Program-made: the position numbers and the translations under genes
Shown: positions 26,562 to 38,929 of the stretch, piece by piece
Layout of the letters: the number at the start of each line of letters is the position of its first letter
Position numbering within the stretch: the stretch's first letter is position 1
Notes under the pieces: model-generated
What the model saw: the letters and a program-made list of their open reading frames with translations, nothing else
The model's database searches: none
What the model was told of the DNA's origin: nothing
NCBI GenBank assembly: GCA_028710495.1
Contig: JAQUST010000003.1
Location: 37,809 to 95,581, forward strand
Length of the DNA stretch: 57,773 nucleotides
Source of the DNA: Clostridia bacterium
GTDB taxonomy: Bacteria; Bacillota; Clostridia; Christensenellales; CAG-917
Direction: 5' to 3'

Positions 26562-27146
26562 TTGAAATATATCGAGCCTTTGGCAAAATTGATAGCTGAA
26601 TTGACACACCTTCCAAGTGTTGGTGAAAAGACTGCTGCGCGTTATGCATACAGTCTTTTGAATGCTCCCCAAGGCGATATCGACAACTTGATTGCAGCAA
26701 TCAAAGAAGTCAAAGAAAAAGTGCATTTTTGCAAGATATGCGGAAATTTTACGGAAAATGAGTTGTGCGATATTTGCGCTTCCAGAGAAGCAAAGGTTAT
26801 TTGCGTTGTCAAAGAACCAAAGGATGTTTCAGCGTTTGAAAGAGTGAAAGACTTTAAAGGCGTGTACCATGTGCTTCACGGTGTTATCTCTCCTATGGAC
26901 GGGATTGGCCCTGACAAACTCAAAATCAAAGAACTGCTTGCAAGACTCAACGGCGTGGAGGAAGTTATTATTGCCACAAATCCTGATGTTGAAGGAGAGG
27001 CAACTGCGCTTTATCTCGCACGACTTATCAAACCACTTGGAATAAGAGTCACACGCATAGCAAGAGGATTGCCAGAAGGCAGTATTATTGAATACGCTGA
27101 TGAAAACACTTTGAGTCGTGCACTAAAATCTAGAATTGAACTGTAG
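26562..27146 (+). CDS. recR: recombination protein RecR
   Basis: RecR works with RecO and RecF to load RecA at single-strand gaps. The 194-residue protein has the N-terminal helix-hairpin-helix (LTHLPSVGEKTAARYA), a four-cysteine zinc finger (CKICGNFTENELCDIC), and a Toprim domain (VVKEPKDVSAFE, then ATNPDVEGEATALYL). Length is normal. The start is TTG at 26562 with AGGAAT a few bases upstream; no ATG is better placed. It closes the dnaX-ybaB-recR cluster and is followed by a terminator. Confidence 0.95.
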   Translation: MKYIEPLAKLIAELTHLPSVGEKTAARYAYSLLNAPQGDIDNLIAAIKEVKEKVHFCKICGNFTENELCDICASREAKVICVVKEPKDVSAFERVKDFKGVYHVLHGVISPMDGIGPDKLKIKELLARLNGVEEVIIATNPDVEGEATALYLARLIKPLGIRVTRIARGLPEGSIIEYADENTLSRALKSRIEL

Positions 27147-27378
27147 CTTGAGAATTTGGCATATGGCAAATTTACAAGCAAATGTTTTTATAAAACCAAT
27201 ATTATAATTCATTATTTTGTAGCTCTTAAATTTTCAATGAAAATAAGAATGTAAAGATATTCTCAATATTGTGTATGTAAATTTTTATTCCTCAAAATAT
27301 TCGATTGAGATTGTTGCGATTTTTATAACATAAATCAACCTTAAATATTAAACTTCGACATGGTGTGTCAAAATGAGG

Positions 27379-27401
27379 GAAAACGCGTTGCGTTTTCTTT
27401 T
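27379..27401 (+). terminator. terminator after recR
   Basis: GAAAACGC at 27379-27386 pairs with GCGTTTTC at 27390-27397 around GTT and is followed by TTTT. The rest of the 349-base gap before dnaG (27147-27495) is AT-rich; a TATAAT at 27414-27419 may belong to the dnaG promoter but has no good -35 box. Confidence 0.7.
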
Positions 27402-27495
27402 GCTATATTTATATATAATAAATATTTAAGAATATTTAGGAAATAACAAACATCGTGTCGAATACTAAAGTATTGTCGTTTTTTTAGGGGGCATC

Positions 27496-29292
27496 GTGGC
27501 AGGCGGATTCCAAATGGAGTGGCTTGAAGAATTAAAATCTAAATGTGGCATCGTTGAGGTTGTGGCGCAATATGTCCAATTAACAAAAAAAGGCGGTAAA
27601 CATTTTGGTTGCTGTCCTTTTCACAATGAAAAAACCGCATCATTCTGTGTGAATGAAGACGGACAGTTCTACCATTGCTTTGGATGCGGCGAATCGGGTG
27701 ATGTAGTGAAATTTGTTATGGAAATGGAAAGCTGTTCATTTATGGATGCTGCAAAGATTTTGGCAGAAAAAGTGAATTTTACGCTACCTGAATTCAAGCA
27801 CGATGAGCATTATCAAGAGAAAAAAGACAAAAACGAAATACTGCTTGGTTGTATGCACGATGCGTTTGGTTATTACTACAAAAACTTGAGAGGTAGCGAA
27901 GGCAAGGATGCTAGCGATTATCTTGCTAATCGCAAAATATCTGCTGAGATTTGCAATCATTACGGAATTGGATTGTCAATTTCGTATGACGGTTTGACTG
28001 GTTATTTACGCCGCAAAGGCTATACGCTTGAAAACTTGAGAGAATGTGGACTTATTGAAGGCGTTAATAATAATGATGCGTTTTCAAATCGAATTATTGT
28101 TCCGATTTTGAACTCAATGGGCAAGGTGGTCGCATTTGGCGGTCGCATTTACCACGGCGAAGAAAATAGACCTAAATATAAAAATTCAACAAACACGCTT
28201 TTGTTTGACAAAAGCAAAACCTTATATGGTTTGAATTTTGCAAAAGAAGAAAAGAAAAACGGACTCAGCGAAATAATTCTTGTTGAAGGATATATGGATG
28301 TTATTGCATTAGGTTCGCACGGAATAAAAAATGCAGTTGCCGCTATGGGCACTGCGTTAACACCTGGACAGGCGAAAGAACTTGTGAGGCTATGCAAAAA
28401 TGTGCTCGTTTGTTATGACGGTGATGAAGCAGGGCGCAAAGCATCTGTCAAAAATGTTGAGATATTGACGCAAGAGGGTGCAGAAGTTAAAATCATTTGC
28501 CTTCCTGAAGGAAAGGACCCTGATGATTATGTGCGTGAAAACGAGGCGAACGGTTTTTTGATGCTTGCGCAACAGGCATTGCCTCTTGTAGATTTCAAAC
28601 TGCAATTGTGCGAAAATTTGTACGGATTGTCATCGGCAAACGGAAGGGCAAAGTACGCTTCGGCAGCAGTCAAAGTTTTATCAGCAATCGCAAACGAAAC
28701 GGAGAGAGAGGTTTATACTTCAGAGGTTGCAAAAAAATGTGGGGTCAATGCGGATTTTTTGGCGTCGCAAGTAAAATGCGATTTGATTGATAAACCACTT
28801 GTCAACAAAATTAGCCCCGTAGAAGTGAATTCAGGAAACATAAAAGCTGAACAATGTGTGCTTCATTATCTTTTGTTCAATAGCGAATTCGCAAAGATTG
28901 ATGAGCTTCAAAGAGAATGGTTCTCAAATGAAATACATATTGAAATTTTTGATTTCATTTCAAAGAAAAAAGCGAACAATGAAAATATTAACGCAGGAAT
29001 GCTTTACGGTATTATTCAAGAAAGCGATGAAATGAACGCTGTCGTAAATTTGGAACTGAAACTTGAAGACGAAAAGCTTGAAGAAAAATATTATAATGAC
29101 AGCGCCATTATGATAGCAAATTTATATCTCACAAAAATTATAAATGAAACGAGTGCAAGATATGAAGAAGAGAGTGAAGCAAGTGCGAAGAAATCACTCA
29201 TAGTCTCACTTACTTCAGCACAACAAAAACTTAAATTGACAACAATAGCAGGGAAAAAACTCAATTTTGAGAAGGAGAGAAACAATGGATAG
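27496..29292 (+). CDS. dnaG: DNA primase
   Basis: DnaG makes the RNA primers for replication. The 598-residue protein has the CHC2 zinc finger (C40, H43, C61, C64 in CPFHNEKT and CFGCG), the catalytic Toprim domain (VEGYMD near 263, then [10 protein letters not shown]) and a C-terminal helicase-binding region that is poorly conserved, as usual. The start is GTG 27496 with a run of five G a few bases upstream. Its stop codon lies inside the beginning of rpoD, an 8-base overlap that indicates translational coupling in the classic dnaG-rpoD operon. Confidence 0.95.
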   Translation: MAGGFQMEWLEELKSKCGIVEVVAQYVQLTKKGGKHFGCCPFHNEKTASFCVNEDGQFYHCFGCGESGDVVKFVMEMESCSFMDAAKILAEKVNFTLPEFKHDEHYQEKKDKNEILLGCMHDAFGYYYKNLRGSEGKDASDYLANRKISAEICNHYGIGLSISYDGLTGYLRRKGYTLENLRECGLIEGVNNNDAFSNRIIVPILNSMGKVVAFGGRIYHGEENRPKYKNSTNTLLFDKSKTLYGLNFAKEEKKNGLSEIILVEGYMDVIALGSHGIKNAVAAMGTALTPGQAKELVRLCKNVLVCYDGDEAGRKASVKNVEILTQEGAEVKIICLPEGKDPDDYVRENEANGFLMLAQQALPLVDFKLQLCENLYGLSSANGRAKYASAAVKVLSAIANETEREVYTSEVAKKCGVNADFLASQVKCDLIDKPLVNKISPVEVNSGNIKAEQCVLHYLLFNSEFAKIDELQREWFSNEIHIEIFDFISKKKANNENINAGMLYGIIQESDEMNAVVNLELKLEDEKLEEKYYNDSAIMIANLYLTKIINETSARYEEESEASAKKSLIVSLTSAQQKLKLTTIAGKKLNFEKERNNG

Positions 29293-30325
29293 AGAGCAGC
29301 TTCTGCAAATCGAAACAGAAAAGCTAATTACGCTTGGCAAAATGAATGGTTTCGTGACTGAGGATGAAATAATGGCAAAGCTCGAGCACCTAGCCGCAAC
29401 CGCTGAGGACTTAGAAAACGTTTTCAATGTGTTGAAAGAGGAGCAAGTTCAGGTCAGAGAGAGCAAAAGTGAAGAGGAAATTGACAAGATAATTGAGGGG
29501 AGTGCTGATGACTCCGTCAAGATGTACTTGAAAGACATCGGCAAAGTTCCACTTCTGACCGCTGAGCGTGAGGTTGAACTTGCAAAGAGAATGGAAGAGG
29601 GCGACGAGGAAGCGAAGGCAATCTTGTCGGAAGCCAACCTCCGTTTGGTTGTTTCAATAGCAAAGCGTTATGTCGGTCGTGGTATGCAATTTCTCGATTT
29701 AATTCAAGAAGGCAATCTGGGACTTATGAAAGCCGTTGAAAAATTTGATTACACAAAAGGATTTAAGTTTTCGACATATGCGACTTGGTGGATTCGTCAA
29801 GCTATAACCCGTGCAATCGCAGACCAAGCTCGCACAATTCGTATTCCTGTCCATATGGTTGAAACAATCAACAAGCAGGTTCGAGCAACTCGACGCTTGC
29901 TTCAGGAACTAGGTCGAGAACCAACACCTGAAGAAATTGCGGAGCATTTAGGAATAAGCGAAGAGCGCGTCAGAGAAATTCAGAAAATTGCTCAAGACCC
30001 TGTGTCTCTCGAAACTCCAATCGGTGAGGAAGAAGACAGCCATCTCGGCGATTTTATCGAGGACAATTCCGCGCAGTCTCCAGCAGATGCAGCGGAAAGC
30101 AATATGCTCAAAGAGCAGCTCATTCAAGTTTTGAACACACTCACACCAAGAGAAGAAAAAGTTCTTCGTTTACGCTATGGTCTTGATGACAGTCACCCCC
30201 GCACACTTGAAGAAGTGGGCAAAGAGTTCAATGTCACAAGAGAGCGCATCCGCCAGATTGAGGCAAAAGCATTGAGAAAACTTCGTCATCCAAATAGACT
30301 TAAGAGATTGAAGGATTTTGATTGA
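29285..30325 (+). CDS. rpoD: principal RNA polymerase sigma factor
   Basis: RpoD directs RNA polymerase to housekeeping promoters. The 346-residue protein lacks the large non-conserved region of proteobacterial sigma 70. Region 1.2 starts near residue 75 ([17 protein letters not shown]), regions 2.1-2.4 include RFSTYATWW-type residues as [14 protein letters not shown], and region 4.2 ends in [20 protein letters not shown], the normal -35 recognition helix. I prefer ATG 29285, which has AAGGAG upstream, over an in-frame TTG six codons earlier. It overlaps dnaG, and trmK starts 8 bases after its stop. Confidence 0.97.
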   Translation: MDREQLLQIETEKLITLGKMNGFVTEDEIMAKLEHLAATAEDLENVFNVLKEEQVQVRESKSEEEIDKIIEGSADDSVKMYLKDIGKVPLLTAEREVELAKRMEEGDEEAKAILSEANLRLVVSIAKRYVGRGMQFLDLIQEGNLGLMKAVEKFDYTKGFKFSTYATWWIRQAITRAIADQARTIRIPVHMVETINKQVRATRRLLQELGREPTPEEIAEHLGISEERVREIQKIAQDPVSLETPIGEEEDSHLGDFIEDNSAQSPADAAESNMLKEQLIQVLNTLTPREEKVLRLRYGLDDSHPRTLEEVGKEFNVTRERIRQIEAKALRKLRHPNRLKRLKDFD

Positions 30326-30333
30326 GGTATTCA

Positions 30334-30999
30334 GTGAAACTTGACAGGCGACTCAACGAAATTTTGTCACATATAACGGGGCAGTCATTTGCAGATGTTG
30401 GCTGTGACCACGGAAAACTTGCGGTAAAGGCGATTGAATGCGGCTGCGTGAATAAGGTCATTGCGACCGACATAAGCGTACCAAGTCTTGACAAGACCAT
30501 TCGACTTGCGGACAGCCTTGACTTATCTCAAAACATAATATGCCGTGTCGGAGACGGACTAAGCGTTGTGAAAAATGGCGAAGTCGATACGGTTGTTATT
30601 GCAGGACTGGGCGGAGATGAAATCGCAAAAATTCTGCAAAATGCAAAAGCAGAGGGAAAGGAATTTCATCGTTTCGTTCTTTCACCGAACACTCACGCAG
30701 AACGCGTAAGAGCAGAAGCTATTGTTCAGGGTTTAGGGTTTGTGCGTGATTACTTGATTTTGAGTGATAGAAAGTTTTATTCTATAATCGTGCTTGAAAA
30801 AGAAGCGAAGAAAAAGATACCAAACCAAAAACAATTTGAATTCGGAATGGAGTATGCAGAATGTGAAGATTTTAGGGTGTGGGCTAATAATGAATTATCT
30901 CGACTTGCTACTCTTATAAAAAACACAAAGAATAACGAACAGCTAAAAATCCGCTTGCAACAAATAAAGGATGCTTATGAAGACAATAAATGTGAGTGA
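30334..30999 (+). CDS. trmK: tRNA (adenine(22)-N1)-methyltransferase
   Basis: TrmK methylates N1 of A22 in the D-loop region of tRNAs using S-adenosylmethionine. The 221-residue protein has the Rossmann SAM motif FADVGCDHGKLAVKA and the family's VVIAGLGGDEIAKIL, SPNTHAERVR and helical C-terminal part. It lies next to rpoD, its usual place in Firmicutes. I start it at GTG 30334 because GAGG lies 7 bases upstream; a TTG at 30322 overlaps the rpoD stop and has no ribosome site of its own. Its end overlaps the next gene. Confidence 0.88.
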   Translation: MKLDRRLNEILSHITGQSFADVGCDHGKLAVKAIECGCVNKVIATDISVPSLDKTIRLADSLDLSQNIICRVGDGLSVVKNGEVDTVVIAGLGGDEIAKILQNAKAEGKEFHRFVLSPNTHAERVRAEAIVQGLGFVRDYLILSDRKFYSIIVLEKEAKKKIPNQKQFEFGMEYAECEDFRVWANNELSRLATLIKNTKNNEQLKIRLQQIKDAYEDNKCE

Positions 31000-31756
31000 C
31001 GTCAAATCGATATTAGACAAATTTGCACCACAAGAGCTTGCAATGGAGTATGACAATGTGGGGCTTATTGTTGGGTCGCTTACTCAAAAAGTGAGTGGAG
31101 TATTGGTTTGTCTTGATGCGACACTTGAAGCGTTGAAAGAGGCAAAAGAAAAATCGTGCAATTTGATTGTCAGTCATCATCCGCCAGTATTTAAAGGTTT
31201 GTTTTCAATAGATATTGAAACGGAAATAGGCAAAATTGTGGAATACGCAATTGAAAACAAGATTTCGGTTTTGTCTTATCATACAAATCTTGATGTGACT
31301 GAAGGCGGAATAAATTCGTATCTTTCTAAATTACTTGGTGCAAAAGAAAGCGAATGCCAAAGAGATGGAGTGCTGTTCACGCTGCCAAAACAAACAACAT
31401 TGGCAGATTTTGCAAAGGAAGTGTCATCAACACTTTGTGACAGGAGTTTGAAGGTTTGTGGAAATCCCGACAAACAAATCAAAAAAGCTTTTGTTATCAG
31501 TGGCGCTGGTGGTAGAGATGAAGACGCATACCAATTTGCGAGAGAAAATGCAGACGTATTTTTGTCTGCGGAGATGAAACATAATTTGATGATTAGTGCC
31601 GTAGCAGAGGATTTCGCAGTGATTGAATTCAGTCATTATTATAGTGAAATTGTGTGTTTAGATATATTGTTTGACACGATAAAGTCTGCATTCGGCGATA
31701 TATGTATAATAAAAAGCGAACAAAGGTGTCCGTTTCGGACAATGGAGGAACTATGA
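30977..31756 (+). CDS. Nif3-like dinuclear metal centre protein
   Basis: The 259-residue protein belongs to the NIF3/YqfO family (also annotated as GTP cyclohydrolase I type 2-like). It binds two metal ions through residues visible as NLIVSHHPPVF near 57-67, LSYHTNLDVTEGGIN near 96-110 and the C-terminal IEFSHYYSE. The physiological substrate of the family is unclear. It lacks the extra middle domain found in longer homologues. Two ATGs (30971, 30977) are possible; AAAGG is best spaced for 30977. It overlaps trmK by 23 bases and the next gene by four (ATGA), so translation is coupled throughout. Confidence 0.88.
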   Translation: MKTINVSDVKSILDKFAPQELAMEYDNVGLIVGSLTQKVSGVLVCLDATLEALKEAKEKSCNLIVSHHPPVFKGLFSIDIETEIGKIVEYAIENKISVLSYHTNLDVTEGGINSYLSKLLGAKESECQRDGVLFTLPKQTTLADFAKEVSSTLCDRSLKVCGNPDKQIKKAFVISGAGGRDEDAYQFARENADVFLSAEMKHNLMISAVAEDFAVIEFSHYYSEIVCLDILFDTIKSAFGDICIIKSEQRCPFRTMEEL

Positions 31757-32463
31757 AATTTGATAACATTTTGGAATATCAAAGAATTGATGCTGACTTG
31801 GTAACGATTGAAGACGCAATCAAAAACAGCTCTGAGCGCGTACGCGTTTACAATTATAAGTTGAAACTTGATGAAGCAACAGAAATGGTCAAAAGACTTC
31901 AAGCGGAGTCTGCTGACGTAGTTGCGCAATATGAAAGAATAGCACAAAAGGCAAACGAACTTGTGGCAAAGATAACCGAGCTTGAAGGTATAATCGGTAA
32001 AGCGGACGATCTCAATGAAGTTGAGTATTACACAAAAATGTTGTCGGGCTTGATTGACGAACTCTCACAGATTGAGCGCGATGTCAACAAGGATATGTCA
32101 AAGGCTGACAACATAAGTTTTGAATATAAAAAGACTTGGGAACAGGGTCAAAAGGCAACTACTGCATACAAAAATGCAAGAATTGAATATGAAAAACTTA
32201 AGATGGAAAGGTCAATTGAGGCAAAGCCCCTTGCGGATGAATTGAGCAAATTGACAAAAGTAATTGAGCCTAGAATGCTGGAAATTTACAAAGGATTGCG
32301 TGCAAACAAGAAGCTTCCTGCATTCGTTGAATATCAGCCGGAAGACAAACGCTGTGGCAGATGTTTTATGGATATTCCGTCCGATACACAAGGCAAATTG
32401 AAAAAAGCAGGCGACTATGCAGAGTGTCCAAATTGCCATAGAGCGCTATATATTCCTGACTAA
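31753..32463 (+). CDS. coiled-coil protein with C-terminal C4 zinc ribbon
   Basis: The 236-residue protein begins with a helical region of about 175 residues likely to form coiled coil, and ends with a zinc ribbon: CGRCFMDIP, then AECPNCHRALYI. This is the COG1579-type architecture commonly found after nif3 genes; a nucleic-acid or scaffold role is suspected but not established. I start it at ATG 31753 (GGAGG 4 bases upstream; the codon overlaps the nif3 stop as ATGA) and not at ATG 31702, which lies in nif3 without a ribosome site. It closes the dnaG-rpoD transcript. Confidence 0.85.
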   Translation: MKFDNILEYQRIDADLVTIEDAIKNSSERVRVYNYKLKLDEATEMVKRLQAESADVVAQYERIAQKANELVAKITELEGIIGKADDLNEVEYYTKMLSGLIDELSQIERDVNKDMSKADNISFEYKKTWEQGQKATTAYKNARIEYEKLKMERSIEAKPLADELSKLTKVIEPRMLEIYKGLRANKKLPAFVEYQPEDKRCGRCFMDIPSDTQGKLKKAGDYAECPNCHRALYIPD

Positions 32464-32477
32464 ATCTTTAAGAATTA

Positions 32478-32525
32478 TTTCCACTTTTTTCGTGTTTAAT
32501 TGCGAAGTGAAGTGGAAATTTTATA
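32478..32525 (+). terminator. terminator of the dnaG-rpoD operon
   Basis: TTTCCACTT at 32478-32486 pairs with AAGTGGAAA at 32510-32518, with inner TTCG/CGAA pairing, followed by TTTTATATTT. It lies 14 bases after the zinc-ribbon stop. Confidence 0.65.
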
Positions 32526-32549
32526 TTTGTTGCAATCTTTGATATATAA

Positions 32550-35669
<3,120 letters not shown>

Positions 35670-35765
35670 AAATTGAAAACAAATTAAGCTTTTAAAAATT
35701 TTAATCCACATTCTTCTTTTGCTACAAGATGATGCAAGCACATTTTTGTCTAGAACGTTAAAATA

Positions 35766-35864
35766 AAAAGCTTTATTCTTGCTACACTGTCGATGCAGTA
35801 GTGTATTCTTTGACTGTAACTTTCAAATTAAAAGCTTTTTATTCGCAACGCAGATGTAGCAGTG
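35766..35864. repeat. degenerate repeat pair after the beta-galactosidase gene
   Basis: AAAAGCTTTATTCTTGCTAC (from 35766, ending GCAGTAGTG) and AAAAGCTTTTTATTCGCAAC (from 35830, ending TAGCAGTG) are related units 64 bases apart. A weaker third copy starts near 35686. The 253-base gap holds nothing else I recognise. Confidence 0.5.
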
Positions 35865-35922
35865 AGTCGAATTCTAAAAATAAGTACTGGAATTTGAAAT
35901 AAAATATAGGGGAAGATAAATT

Positions 35923-36630
35923 ATGAAGATAATAAATCTTGGAAGTTCTATGTACACAAACTACCTTGTCGAAACTTCGACAGGGTGTTTGCTTATTGAT
36001 GCGGGAAACAATACAACGTTCGAAAATTTTGAAAAGAAATTGCTTAAAAGCGGACATAATATTTCGGACATTAAATTTGTTTTTATAACGCACTCGCACG
36101 CTGACCACTTGTCGTATCTCGCTGATTTTGTAAACTCAAGTGAGGTCATTGTCTTGGCTCACAGCATTGCGAGGGAACGGATTGAAAAGGGTGAAAACAG
36201 TCCTTCTATTTTTACATCAAAAATGTCTTTAAAGATGAGCAAGTTTTCTGCAAAGTTTAATATTTTGAAAACAACATGGAAACCTGTCAAACTTGAGAGT
36301 CGTATTATTGAAGCGGACAAAAACACGGATATTTTGCGTAAAAATGGATTTCCATTTGACATTGTGTGTTTGAGTGGTCATACTCTCGACAGCATTGGAT
36401 TATTATCGGATGACGGCATGATGTTTGTTGGCGATGCAATTATGAATTCTTTCCCATCCAAAAATTGTTTGCCGTTAGTGTTTGAAGATGCTGAGAAGTT
36501 TAAGGCATCGTGGAAAAAAATTGTCGATTTGAAACCTTCAAATATTTATCTTGGGCACGGAAAACCTGTTTCTCTAAAAAAAGTTATTGTAAAACAAAAG
36601 TTCGCTGAAGAAATTAAACAGATGAATTAA
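35923..36630 (+). CDS. MBL-fold metallohydrolase
   Basis: The 235-residue protein has the metallo-beta-lactamase fold's metal ligands in order: H57, H59, D61, H62 (HSHADH), a later CLSGHTLDS histidine, D of FVGDAI and H of YLGHGKP. It resembles glyoxalase II-like hydrolases of small molecules, but the substrate cannot be read from the sequence. There is no signal peptide. AGGGGAAG lies before the ATG. Its last codons are the first copy of a tandem repeat that continues downstream. It stands alone between the beta-galactosidase and thrS genes. Confidence 0.88.
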   Translation: MKIINLGSSMYTNYLVETSTGCLLIDAGNNTTFENFEKKLLKSGHNISDIKFVFITHSHADHLSYLADFVNSSEVIVLAHSIARERIEKGENSPSIFTSKMSLKMSKFSAKFNILKTTWKPVKLESRIIEADKNTDILRKNGFPFDIVCLSGHTLDSIGLLSDDGMMFVGDAIMNSFPSKNCLPLVFEDAEKFKASWKKIVDLKPSNIYLGHGKPVSLKKVIVKQKFAEEIKQMN

Positions 36631-36744
36631 ACTATTTCGCAGAATAAATTATACTGATGAATTAAAGCATTTATCAGAAGAAATTACACTGATGAATTAA
36701 AACGTTTTTCAGAAAATGTTACAAAATGAATTAAACTATAAATT
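36621..36744. repeat. 35-base tandem repeats starting at the MBL stop codon
   Basis: GATGAATTAA begins at 36621, 36656 and 36691, and a changed copy at 36725, so the period is 35, 35 and 34 bases. The first copy contains the gene's last codons and stop; GAAGAAATTA and ATGAATTAA of the coding end recur in the downstream copies. Confidence 0.85.
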
Positions 36745-36782
36745 ATTGTGGCAAATATTATACATGATTGACCTTTAATCTA

Positions 36783-36812
36783 TTGACAAACAAAAGTATA
36801 CTGGCTTATAAT
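36783..36812 (+). promoter_or_regulatory. promoter of thrS
   Basis: TTGACA at 36783-36788 and TATAAT at 36807-36812 are 18 bases apart, both perfect. The predicted 5' leader is only about 45 bases, too short for a T-box. Confidence 0.8.
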
Positions 36813-36863
36813 CCAAGGACTAGGCTATGGCGTTCGTAGAGCCGTGTTGCCACTGGAGGATTT

Positions 36864-38795
36864 ATGTTTGTTACTTTGAAAGATGGAAGCAAAATGGAAG
36901 TTGAGAACGGTTTATCAGTTATCAACATAGTGAAGAAGTTGTCTGAAGGATTGGCGCGAGCCACACTTATTGCAAAGGTTGACAATGTTGTTGTTCCGCT
37001 AGACACTATAATAGAAAATGATTGCGCATTGGAAGTGTTCACATTTTCAGATGAGATTGGCAAGGAAGCGTATCGCCACACAGCATCGCATATATTGGCG
37101 CAAGCTGTATTAAATATCTATCCGACAGCATTGTTGGCAATCGGGCCATCAATAGCAAACGGATTTTATTATGATTTCGATTTCAAAACACCTATATTCA
37201 AAGAGGACCTTGACAAAATCGAAGCCGAAATGCGCCGAATAATCAAGGCTGATTTGCCTGTTGTCAAGTCATTTGAAACAAAAACGGCGGCAGAAAAGAT
37301 ACTCAAACGATTGGAACAAAAATATAAGTTGGAACTTTTGAATGATATTCCTGCAGGTGAAGATATTTCATTTTACAAACAGGGCGATTTTATTGACCTT
37401 TGCGCAGGACCTCATCTTGCATCAACAGGAAAAATTAAGGCATTCAAACTCACATCATTGACAGGCGCATATTGGCGTGGAAATGAAAAGAACAAAATGT
37501 TGACTCGTATTTATGGCACGGCTTTTGACAAGAAAGCTGACCTTGATGATTATTTGACAAAGCTTGAAGAAGCAAAAATGCGTGACCACAACAAGATTGG
37601 TCGTGAACTCAATATGTTTATGACTGATGAAAATGTTGGACAAGGTCTTCCACTTCTTATGCCAAAGGGCGCAAAGACTGTTCAGCTTTTGCAAAGATTT
37701 GTCGAAGATGAAGAAGAGAGAAGAGGCTATCTTTTGACCAAAACTCCTATTATGAGCAAGAATAATTTGTTCATAACAAGCGGACACTGGGATCACTACA
37801 AAGACAAAATGTTTGTTATTGGAGATGAGGAAGTAGATGATGAAGTGCTTGCTTTGCGTCCAATGACTTGCCCTTTCCAATTTACAATTTATAAAAATGG
37901 TTTGAAGAGCTATCGTGATTTGCCTATTCGCTATGGCGAAACCTCAACATTGTTCAGAAAAGAAGCAAGCGGTGAAATGCACGGGCTAATTCGTATAAGA
38001 CAGTTTACGCTGGCAGACGGACATATTGTTTGCACCAAAGACCAACTGGAAGATGAATTTGCCGATGCCGTGGATCTCATTCACTATATCGCAAAATGCT
38101 TGGGACTTGACAATGACATTACTTTCCGCTTTTCGCGTTGGGATCCAAAAAATAGCGAGAAATATATTGGTTCTGCTGAGGATTGGGAAAATACAGAGAC
38201 GACAATGAAAAATATTTTGGACCACCTCAAAATTGATTATATTGAAGAATGGGGCGAAGCCGCATTCTATGGACCAAAACTTGATGTTCAAGCCACAAAT
38301 GTGCACGGAAAGGAAGACACTTTGTTCACTGTCCAAGTGGACTTTGCGCTTGCTGAACGATTCGATATGATTTATATTGATGAGAACGGCGACAAAATTC
38401 ATCCACTTATCATTCACCGCAGTTCAATAGGTTGTTACGAACGCACGCTTGCAATGTTAATTGAAAAATATGCAGGAGCGCTTCCGCTTTGGATAAGTGC
38501 AGAACAAGTCAAAGTTTTGAGTTTGACTGACAGAACAATCCCTCAAGTAAAAGATGTTGTAGCAGAACTTAAGAAAGAAGGAATTCGAGCTGTTGCAGAT
38601 ATCCGTGGCGAAAAAATTGGTAAGAAAATTCGTGAGGCACAACTTGACAAAACTCCTTATATGTTAATAATTGGTGACAAAGAAGCAGAACAAGGTTTGG
38701 TTGCAGTAAGACATCGTTCAGAAGGTGACCTTGGAACAATGGAGCTTATCGCATTTATTGCAAAATTGAAGTCCGAAGTTGATGAAAAAAAGTAA
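36864..38795 (+). CDS. thrS: threonyl-tRNA synthetase
   Basis: ThrRS charges tRNA-Thr. The 643-residue protein has the N-terminal TGS domain (MFVTLKDGSKMEVENG), the editing domain with H72 and H76 (HTASHILAQAV) and later DLCAGPH, the class II catalytic core with the zinc ligand C336 (RPMTCPFQ), MHGLIRIRQF, and the C-terminal anticodon-binding domain. Length is normal. GGAGG is 5 bases before the ATG. It has its own strong promoter and its own terminator, so it is a single-gene transcript, and its short leader can fold into small hairpins. Confidence 0.97.
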   Translation: MFVTLKDGSKMEVENGLSVINIVKKLSEGLARATLIAKVDNVVVPLDTIIENDCALEVFTFSDEIGKEAYRHTASHILAQAVLNIYPTALLAIGPSIANGFYYDFDFKTPIFKEDLDKIEAEMRRIIKADLPVVKSFETKTAAEKILKRLEQKYKLELLNDIPAGEDISFYKQGDFIDLCAGPHLASTGKIKAFKLTSLTGAYWRGNEKNKMLTRIYGTAFDKKADLDDYLTKLEEAKMRDHNKIGRELNMFMTDENVGQGLPLLMPKGAKTVQLLQRFVEDEEERRGYLLTKTPIMSKNNLFITSGHWDHYKDKMFVIGDEEVDDEVLALRPMTCPFQFTIYKNGLKSYRDLPIRYGETSTLFRKEASGEMHGLIRIRQFTLADGHIVCTKDQLEDEFADAVDLIHYIAKCLGLDNDITFRFSRWDPKNSEKYIGSAEDWENTETTMKNILDHLKIDYIEEWGEAAFYGPKLDVQATNVHGKEDTLFTVQVDFALAERFDMIYIDENGDKIHPLIIHRSSIGCYERTLAMLIEKYAGALPLWISAEQVKVLSLTDRTIPQVKDVVAELKKEGIRAVADIRGEKIGKKIREAQLDKTPYMLIIGDKEAEQGLVAVRHRSEGDLGTMELIAFIAKLKSEVDEKK

Positions 38796-38840
38796 TATAA
38801 TTTTGTAACAAAATTTCAAATAAGTTGTTGAAAAACATAG

Positions 38841-38867
38841 AAAACGCACTTTATTGTGCGTTTTTTT
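38841..38867 (+). terminator. terminator after thrS
   Basis: AAAACGCAC at 38841-38849 pairs with GTGCGTTTT at 38856-38864 around TTTATT, followed by more T. Confidence 0.9.
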
Positions 38868-38893
38868 ATTTTGAATTCGTTTCAAAATCGTGC

Positions 38894-38922
38894 TTGCATT
38901 GCGTGAGGGTGTGTGTTAAAAT
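38894..38922 (+). promoter_or_regulatory. promoter of the HI0933-type gene, placing the start site on the ATG
   Basis: TTGCAT at 38894-38899 and TAAAAT at 38917-38922 are 17 bases apart. Seven bases later is the ATG at 38930, with no ribosome site before it. The spacer is unusually rich in G and T. Confidence 0.55.
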
Positions 38923-38929
38923 ATAGTAC

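Noticed and set aside
36827-36904. Upstream ORF starting in the thrS leader
   Set aside because: It overlaps the thrS start in another frame, and its possible ribosome site lies before the predicted transcription start.
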